Source: Gnetum montanum (taxonomy: Eukaryota > Streptophyta > Gnetopsida > Gnetales > Gnetaceae). From it: DNA of 50,093 nucleotides. The notes below the pieces were generated by a model. That model was not told the origin of the DNA. It did not search any database and was given only the letters and a program-made list of their open reading frames with translations. Location: NCBI GenBank assembly GCA_015680685.1, contig MNCI01005291.1, forward strand, positions 538,551 to 588,643, written 5' to 3'. Below are positions 42,241-50,093 of the stretch, piece by piece. The position numbers and the translations under genes were made by a program. The first letter of the stretch is position 1. Each line of letters begins with the position of its first letter.

Positions 42241-44899
42241 ATTGATAAAGAAAATGTAATTAGAATAATAGCCTTCTCTACTAATCTTGTAATGAAATTA
42301 ATATAAATGGAGTGTGATCTTAGCATTGATAATATTTAGTAATGCATCATATTGCACACATATTGCACTCTCATGCATCACATAGCACATCACACAACTA
42401 AATTTTGTTGAAGGTGCTTCCTGCAAGTAATATGTCTAAAATCTAGAAGCTACATGCTACATGACATTGCATGCTTGAAATGATAGCTGTGATGTTCTAT
42501 GCTACATAGGACTTTGCACTTGTTTATTTAAAATTCAAGAGTCCCATGACTTACATGTAGTTACATTAACCTATATTTCTTTCTATGAGTCGCATTGGCT
42601 TATAGTGATCATTAAAGCAATGACAAAAATCCATTTTCTTACAAGACAAAAAAAGAAAATACAAGATATCACAAAATAAAATAAGGAAACACAAGACATT
42701 ACAAGGAATGATGAATTGTGATGCAAAATATCAATTACTAATTAATAGCAAAATAGCATTTAAGAAATTAAAATTTTGTTTTGAACACTTACGTAGGATG
42801 CAAGTGTGAGAAGGAGTGGATTTAGGCCCCAGACTAATGATGTTGAGTCCTAAGGAGATAGAGGGAGAGGTTGGGCCCCCATTGTTAGGGAAAAGTATCA
42901 TATTGCTAGGTTTAAAGGAGAAAATGAGTGTCAATATCCATTATGGCTACAACAAAAGGAAAAATGGGTGTGGGATTTAAGTTTAGCATTGTTGTAGTAG
43001 GAAAAAATTTTATTTTTCACATTTGTTTTGTCATTGGATTTGGGCATGAAAAGAAGGGATGGACATCATGGATGCAAATGGAAGGATGGACATGATATGA
43101 TGGATGGTAATGTATAACATCTTTTCAAATTTCACATACATAGGTTTTTTATGACCTAAAGAAAATAAATGTAACTTTTGTAGGATATGAAGCATGTGGC
43201 TACAAGATGCAATCTAGGTTAGCTTAGCTTAAGTGGTATGTTTTCCAAGTGCAAAATAATAGAATTTTCTAAATAAGAAATATGTTCATTGATTTCTTCT
43301 AGATTATTATAGTTATAAAAAAATTGGCCATAATATATTGTTTTGACCACTTGACATCAAGCACAAGAGCAACATTGTTTTGATAACACCTCATTATGTG
43401 CTACCAAGAAAAAACCATGTAGCAAATAGCCAGTTCCTATCAACCAAGATTAAGAGAAATCACCTTCATAGTTGGTAAATTTCAGTTGAGTTCAGTTCAA
43501 GCTAAAAAAAAGGTAGTAACCAGAAAATAAGAGAAATTGCATGCTTTCAGACATTTACATGAACATATGGCTTAAGTAAAAAGTGTGAAAAGAATGGTTA
43601 TTCTAATTTCTCCTTTTCGTTATGATTTACTCATGTGACTTGTATGTTGGATTAAGAAATTACTTCATCATTGAGGTCTAACAAGAACCAACACTCTATC
43701 TCTCAATGCATGTTTCACTTACATGGACAACATGATGAAGAACTATTAAAATGACTTTTCTTGTATTGTCTAGCTTTAAAATGATTGCAACTATTACTAT
43801 GGTCATGACATCAATGTTTCTCTAATTTTGATTACCCATTTTCCTTATTGATAGTCAAAATTTTATCTATAACATATTTTGCTTTATTGAGGTAGACATA
43901 GCAATGGTATTTTGATATAAGTAAATATTGTTTCCTATTTATTATTGTTTCTCATGGAGCCTAATTTGAGCTAGCAAGAAAGAAGTGTATAAGAAGCTTT
44001 CTAGATCTTGGAGATTTTGCAATGGTATAAATCCTATTACAACATGCAAGTTGTTCCTCAATTTCTTGCTTTCTATTCTTCTTCATACCCTTATTAATTC
44101 TGACACAACTGTTGCATTTAGTTATGCTAGTAACATCAAGGAAAGCCTTTGATAAATTCTACTTTAATGATTTATGTATTCATTGAATAGTGGGAGTATC
44201 ACATAAAAGTAACATAATATTTCATTTCTTGATGATTTCATAAAGGAATTTGTTAAGTTCTTGAATCAATACTCATATAATTTTGTTTAAAGGGTTCCCA
44301 TATGACCTAGTAATAAGGGACACAAGTTATAGCCAGGATAGTGTTTAACCACTATACGAAGTTTGCTTGAATACATTAAATGTTTGCTTCTTGATGGAGG
44401 ATTGAGAGCGGGATTTATCTTGATTAAATTTTCAATAATATATTACCTCTTGTATGATCTCATCACATCATGATTTTGCATGGATGAATGTTTTATTAGT
44501 TTATGGTTATTTTATGCTGTAATTATTACATTTATGACTACCCTTGTTACTAATGATTACATGTTCTTATGTTCACAGGTCCTAAGTTATGATAGTGATG
44601 GCTTTGATAACGATGTTGATAGTGGTTCTCCTTATATGAATTATTTTTTTTCATTAATAGACTTGTTATATTTTGTTGCTTATTATTTTGACTATCATAG
44701 TTGATGATTAGTGATGTACACATGCACCCAACCATATGAATCACAAAGTCTTCATGCGTGATCCAGTTGAATTTCGTGGACTCTATAGTTTTTGGTGCAC
44801 TAGTTCTCTATGAAGTAAACCAGATGTTGAGGATGTTCATTATCATCCAAACCATAGTTGTGAAGCTTAAGTATAATAAAATAGGAAATAGAGTAATTT
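42241..44899. other. Unassigned stretch
   Basis: No gene is recognised. 42330-42600 has CATGCATCACATAGCACATC-type words. A plus-strand frame at 44480-44704 contains QVLSYDSDGFDNDVDSGSP after a TTCTTATGTTCACAG splice-acceptor-like site, but nothing supports it further. Confidence 0.3.
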
Positions 44900-45849
44900 A
44901 ATGTCTACTGTAATCTAATGGGCTAACTATTGTCTAACTAGTCCTAACATAAGTATTTGGTCCCACTTGCTATACACATTATGAACACATATAATGTTGC
45001 TGGGTTATCGAGTGTTAAGCATTTGATGGGATTACCAAATGTCATACACATGCTTGAAGTGGTCATACTTATGGGTTTACTTAATTGCTATTAAGATTAT
45101 CTCTCTTAATTACTTAATTAACTTACTTACTAGAAAACATTGAATAAATAGCTAAAAATATTAAATGCATGAATGAAACATTTAAACTATCTAGAATGCT
45201 ACAAGGTTTGATTAGAAAGATTATCTTTATTGCCGCACACACTATCATGCTTAGGTACAACAATGCTTGAATAAAGATTCGTACACTCAATGACTCATGT
45301 TGTAGGCACTCATGAAAATATTCTAAATTTTGAATGTAAAAACTATACTATTTTGGTTACTACTATGATTTGATATCCCATAAACACAATTGTAAGCTTG
45401 TATTTATAGTTTTTGCTACAAGAGTGCATCAAAAGGGACCCATAGATGTAGCAAATAATAAGTTAATGGGGCACCATCGATGGGGCAACACCATGTAAAT
45501 GGGGGCCCATCGATGATGCTGTATTAATGGAGGCCGATCAACACAACACTTTGATACTCATCATATCCCCACGATTGAATGAAAACTCACCCTTGAGTTC
45601 CTTTACAAAATTGGAAAGGTATGGAATTATTGACTGACTCTTGAGAAAACAAACTGACTTGACAAAATTGAGTGCCTGAGTGTATAGATCAACACATTAC
45701 AAAAATTGTGGTGCTCATGATAGAAAATTGAACACCATGACATGACCATAGAAAATTGGATAGCATATTCTCTGATGGCATAAAGACAATTGAAAAGATC
45801 AAATAGCCCCAGGTGGTGGAGGCTCTTAAGGTTCTAAAGGACTTTGCTA

Positions 45850-48660
45850 GCTATGGGCACATGTAGTAGTTGAGGTGGGTATGGCTATCTTGCTGCAACT
45901 GCAACCTTTGGTGAAAGGTGAAAGGCATCTAGTAATGCCTTCATCTTATTCTCCTCACTTTGAGGATCATTCACAATCCCCACAACATCACCAATGTGGG
46001 GTGGAATGGGAATATTCCATAGATAGGGCATTATTAGGAACATCTTCTTTACATTGATAAAGCATGCAATGAACTATTTGCATTTAACATCGAATGCTTT
46101 GACTATGTTTTACAAATCTTGGTAGTCATTCATCCTTTTGGCCAAGTTCTTGGTGGTAGCTCTTTGATCAGTGTATTTTCCCTTCAGAACTTTGAGTTTA
46201 GTATTTACCATAGCAAGCTTTTGCTTGGTGTTTTTGTGATGCTTGAACTCAACCTTGTACAACAAGGACAAGCTAGCCATCTATTTCTCAAGTTTTAACT
46301 AAGGTCGTATGATAGTTAGTATGACTAGATTTGCATATTAGAGATTAGCGAGCTTCATGTATTTCATCATCTTCTCAATTTGCAACTCCTTCATGTAGAT
46401 TTTCACCTTATTGTAGGCATCTATCCCATCAATGATAGGTTGCCACAATTCTCTTCCTTGCTAGAGTTGTTGGAGGGTTTCATTGACTTTTTCCTTCATC
46501 AACTAGATGTGTTTTTTTATTTACTTATTTTTGTAGATCAACTTGATCTTTGTAATGATTCTTAACTCTCTCAAATTTGAGAGCCTTTGATTTTCAAGTT
46601 GCTACCTTGATTGTAGTCTTCTAGTGAAGGGCATAGACCTCCTCCATGAATATGTTTCTATTTTTTATTGCCAATCTCCATAGTTCCATGTTTGCTATGG
46701 CTAGTTACTCCTACTATTGATGGATAAAGTCAGTTAATTACTATTTGAGCTCATCAACATTCCACAGGTGATGGTTCCCTATAGTCAATTGTACATTCTC
46801 TTGGTAGGTTTGATCCAAGGCCTTTTAAATTTTTTGTTGTGTGGCCTTTTCCAAGGATTGATAGAACATTTCCATATCCATTGCACCCTCAACCCCTTCG
46901 AGTATTATGTAAATCTATTTAATAGCTTCATCTCTTATTAATGCCAAGTTCAGAAATGTTGGGTTGGGAATCTAGGCTCTTAATTCAACAGCTTCAACAA
47001 CCAAGAATTCATTTAGCTTCTTGGCTATTTTGAGTTACCCCTGCAAGATGATGTTCTTGCCCCTTACCTCTAGTAGCTCCAACTGGGTTGTAGTAATATT
47101 GTTTGGAAAGTCAAAGACATTTGGAAGTAATTGCCTAGTTCCCACTAGTTGATCCAGTAGTTCTTCATGTTGTGCTACATTTATTCTACCACTTGTGATT
47201 CATGTGAACATCTACACATCCTTAAGTGTAGTGATGTTAGGTATAGATGTTGTAGGTGCATTGAGCATTTTGGCAATTTAGTCAGCAACCGCCTCTATTG
47301 TTGTCTCTTACCCTTGGTATTGCATCACCAATACAATTGCCTCCTCACCTTCATCCAAGCACACTGAGAAGGTCATGGCATTCCCAGAGATTTTTGGAAG
47401 TACTGCTATTTTGCAAGAGATACCATGACCTCTCTGGCACTAGGATTCAACCTTGTAGGCAACTGTGTTCTTTGGGCTAAGAAAATGGATCCACCCTCAC
47501 CCATTAAGCTAATTATTCAAGCCATCTTATCTAGGTGACTCATTGCTGGTCTATACATAAATGGGTCCCTACCCCTCATGCCTACTCATTACTCAAGAGC
47601 CAATCCAAATAATCATGGAACCATTGGGCTATTGTAGCGATGTTTGGAATAGCTATTTAAGTGGCAAGTGGAGGTGGTGTTTGCTACTCTTTTTAAATAG
47701 TAGTTATAGGCATTTTCTCTTTTATCATTTCTACCTGCTTAGTAGCTGGAACATGCCTGATAACATTGTTGTATAATGGGCTATTCCTCCCCTCTGATAG
47801 AGTTTTCTAATAAGGCATGGAAAGGAGAGTGCCTTCCTTCCATGTTCAGTTTCTTTAAATTTCTTCTCCATCTCTAGATAGATCAATTGTGGAATGTTGA
47901 AAGGGAATCTCCCACTCAAAGTAGTGTATCCTTGGGTAGAAAAGGTACTGATTTTTCTTGGCCTCACTGTGGGATTGAGGTGAAAGGCTACAATCTTGTA
48001 GTGGATCATTTCTGCTAGTGCGAGTGAACCAAACTCCTTATAGTTAATGCCATAGCACCATCACATCCATTTTTTATTGATGTTGGGATTTTCCTGCATT
48101 GGAATCCTAGTAAGACTCACCCCTATTTTTGGAAACCCAAGCACTTTAGCAATGGCTATCACTGAGTAGGACATTAAGATGTACTTGATTTTGACTATTG
48201 AACTAACTTGCTTATTATTCCAAAATAGGAATGTCTCTCCCATGTACCACTCCATAGTGGAAGTGATTATTGGTCACATGGGAGAGGCCTTTAGTTGGTC
48301 TTACATTTCATTTGGTGCTTGCTCCAGGAAAGGGCCAAAGTTTAACTCCTGGAGCATCATTTTCTAGACCTCTCTATATTTGATCTAATTCAAGTAAGAT
48401 TCTATCAAGGTCACCTTGAGATTTGCTTATTGAACTAGTGCATCAACTTGATGGAAGTGTTCTATTGCTGCTACTAGTTCCAGAATCTATTAGATAGATT
48501 CCACCTCTGCCTCTTTCCCAAGAGGGCCTATGGCATGGATTTCAAGTGGTTCTTCTTAGGCCTATTCTTGGCTCCTTCCCATTCTAGGCCATTTCTCCCT
48601 TGGTTAAGATGGTACTGCTTTCTACGTATGCTTCCCTTTTGATGTCATCTATTGTCACAA
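45850..48660 (-). pseudogene. Long unknown reading frame of E6, coiled-coil-like, broken
   Basis: On the minus strand about 900 codons can be followed with scattered TAG/TAA/TGA and at least one frameshift near 47745. The N-terminal part includes MEWYMGETFLFWNNKQVSSI (48255 down), VIAIAKVLGFPKIGVSLTRI, LSGRFPFNIPQLIYLEMEKK and LSFPCLIRKLYQRGGI (to about 47780). The latter resembles, weakly, the 'putative plant transposon protein' domain that ends LPFPSLITELCRRAGV. The rest is helix-rich: QLVGTRQLLPNVFDFPNNI, KLNEFLVVEAVELRAQIPNP, then charged repeats down to 46100. A second copy of the 46.1-46.4 kb part is at 31185-31560. I cannot assign a function. Confidence 0.5.
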
Positions 48661-49131
48661 CACATCCATGGATTAGTAGATATAATGTGCAACTTAATTT
48701 TTAAATACATTTTCTCGTTAGTTAGTTACACTTTGGCTAAGGTTGGACCATGGTAGATTGATTATTTTATTATTATTTTATTAATTATTTATTGTAAATG
48801 TTACCAAAGTTTGTTGAAAATGTTTAACTTTTATAATTTATTGTTTAATAGTTGATTTCTTAGTTAAACCTTTATGGGAGTTAGAAAAAATGGTGAAAAA
48901 TTTTCTATCAAAAATGGCACATTTGTGGTTGCCAAAATGAATAGTGTTGTACCTTTGGTAGTTGTAGGGTCAAAGAATGGAGTGATTTGAATAAATGGTT
49001 AGGAAGTTATGGGCTATGGAAGGTTCTAGGCTTTGAAAATTTGAAAAACTTCCTTGGCATTTGTGAGAAAATGTAAAAATTTCCAAGTGGGATCACACAT
49101 ACATATAGAATTGTTCTACCACATCAATAGG

Positions 49132-49147
49132 GCCCTATATATAGGGC
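49132..49147. promoter_or_regulatory. 16 bp perfect palindrome with TATA core
   Basis: GCCCTATATATAGGGC is its own reverse complement. It lies in the probable upstream LTR of E6 and could be its TATA box; the palindromic form is the unusual part. Confidence 0.35.
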
Positions 49148-49392
49148 TCGTATATGGGTCTGCTTCATCGACAAGGCCCTGTATATGGAGCCTATAGGCA
49201 AAAATTTGAAATTTGGGTATCTTAAAAAATACAAGAAATTTTTCAATGAAATTGGGGTCCATGGAGTCCTAGAAAAGCCAAGAATATGATGAAATCATTG
49301 AAGAGGGTCTTTGAAAGCTCAAAAATTTAAAAATATGATAAAGAATGTATTGATTGAACAAAATATGTAAAGGAGCACATGGTTTGATGTAG

Positions 49393-50093
49393 AAGATGGA
49401 TATACAAAAGATTCTAATTCCAAGAATGTCTAAGGTACTTAATGAACCCAATTAAGAGATATGCAAGTGGATCCTTCCCAAAGTAGGAACATGTCTTGTT
49501 TGCACTTGCATAACCTCAACCTAAGGATTTCATGGACCCCATAGATGATTAATGATTGATGGAAGTTAAGGACCAAAACCTGGAAGAGTCTACCTAAGAA
49601 TTCAAGTACATCCAACCAAGACACCAAATCAAGAACATGGACTAGTTATGAATAGCATAGATGAATAATGAAGAAGGTGGAATGGAATTCCAAACTAAGG
49701 TCATAAGAATTCCCTTGAGGATTTGTGTTTAAGATGGATGTACAAAAGATTCTAATTTCAAGAATGTCTAAGGATAAGTTACTTAATGAACCCAACCAAG
49801 AGATATGCAAGTGGGTCCTTTCCAAAGTAGGAAAATTCCTTGTTTGTGCTTGAATAACCTCAACCTAAGGATTTTGTGGGCCCCATAGATGATTAATGAT
49901 CAATGGAATTTAAGGACCAAAACTCAAAAGAGTCTACCTAAGAATTCAAGTACATCCGACCAAGATGCCAAATCAAGAACATGGACTTCGATACTAAAGT
50001 GAGTTACGGATAGCATAGATGAATGATGGAGAAGGTGGAATGGAATTCAAAACTAAGGTAATAAGAAGTCCCTTGTGGATTTATGTTTTAAAT
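49393..50093. repeat. Tandem repeat of about 338 bp, two copies, running off the window
   Basis: AAGATGGATRTACAAAAGAT starts at 49393 and 49731, and the following 300 bases match closely. The second copy has about 20 extra bases (near 49770 and 49987-50010), and a third seems to start at the window end (about 50090). No coding motif is present. Confidence 0.88.

Larger units (their letters stand above)
44900..49230 (-). mobile_element. E6: probable minus-strand LTR element carrying a long unknown frame (bounds approximate)
   Basis: The U3-like stretches at 45563-45410 and 49200-49100, read on the minus strand, share GGCCTCCATTAATACAGCATC- and GGCTCCATATACAGGG-type starts followed by TCGATG and GGGCCC words, so they may be the two LTRs. 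Between them lies the long frame at 48660-45850. No reverse transcriptase or integrase is seen. LTR ends are not resolved, except a possible 3' LTR start TGATGAGTATC at 45563 after AATCGTGGGG. Confidence 0.4.

Noticed and set aside
44480-44704. Plus-strand frame with an acidic stretch after a splice-acceptor-like site, as a host exon
   Set aside because: No neighbouring exon, domain or second copy could be found.
1-50093. tRNA, rRNA or other structural RNA genes
   Set aside because: No cloverleaf with conserved box A/B words and no rRNA-like stretch was seen on either strand; a covariance-model scan would be needed to exclude them.

Overview
The window looks like intergenic DNA of a large plant nuclear genome, most likely a gymnosperm or another repeat-bloated land plant. 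It is AT-rich and poor in CpG, has no intact cellular gene, and is packed with old LTR retrotransposons broken by stop codons, some nested in each other. I cannot name the species. Nothing points to a bacterium, an organelle or a virus genome.

Layout. (1) 1-4623: 3' part of a Ty3/gypsy element of the Tat lineage (called E1), plus strand: integrase, an array of hairpin-like repeats, a polypurine tract and a 1.43 kb 3' LTR. Its first 297 bases run in the opposite orientation. (2) 4624-11282: an older Tat element (E2), plus strand, with reverse transcriptase, RNase H, archaeal-type RNase H, integrase, hairpin repeats and 3' LTR. (3) 11283-16462: a different Ty3/gypsy element (E4), minus strand, with integrase, RNase H, reverse transcriptase and a duplicated protease. 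(4) 16463 to about 20000: a minus-strand relative of E1 (E5), visible as 3' LTR, polypurine tract and 3' region. (5) 21275-31183: a tandem array of about 264 bp units, split by a complete LTR element (E3, 22447-30378) that has both LTRs, a 4-of-5 matching target-site duplication, gag and protease, but no reverse transcriptase or integrase. (6) 31185-31560 and about 44.9-49.2 kb: two minus-strand copies (E7 fragment; E6) of a long coiled-coil-like reading frame I cannot name. (7) 31763-32700: a broken MULE/SWIM-like gene. (8) 37430-38280: an unknown broken reading frame. (9) 39830-42240: a minus-strand broken gene ending in a Ulp1-type (C48) peptidase domain whose catalytic cysteine position is serine. 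(10) 49393 to the end: a tandem repeat of about 338 bp.

How the parts fit. E1, E3 and E5 share LTR start (TGAAACAC), polypurine tract (AAAGAGGGGCC type) and a block about 140 bp before the LTR end, so they are one LTR family; E2 is a more distant member. E3 has what is needed in cis (LTRs, primer-site candidate, polypurine tract) plus gag and protease, but lacks the enzymes. It may therefore have moved using enzymes from full-length relatives such as E1. The most distinctive signal is a repeat of about 32 bp (T-G-C-T-A, about 10 bases, T-A-G-C-A) that can fold as a small hairpin. It lies after integrase in E1 and E2, before reverse transcriptase in E2, at the matching place in E3 and E5, and inside the gag frame of E3.

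All reading and alignment was done by eye. Domain names rest on recognised motifs. Family boundaries without clear LTR ends are approximate and marked so.
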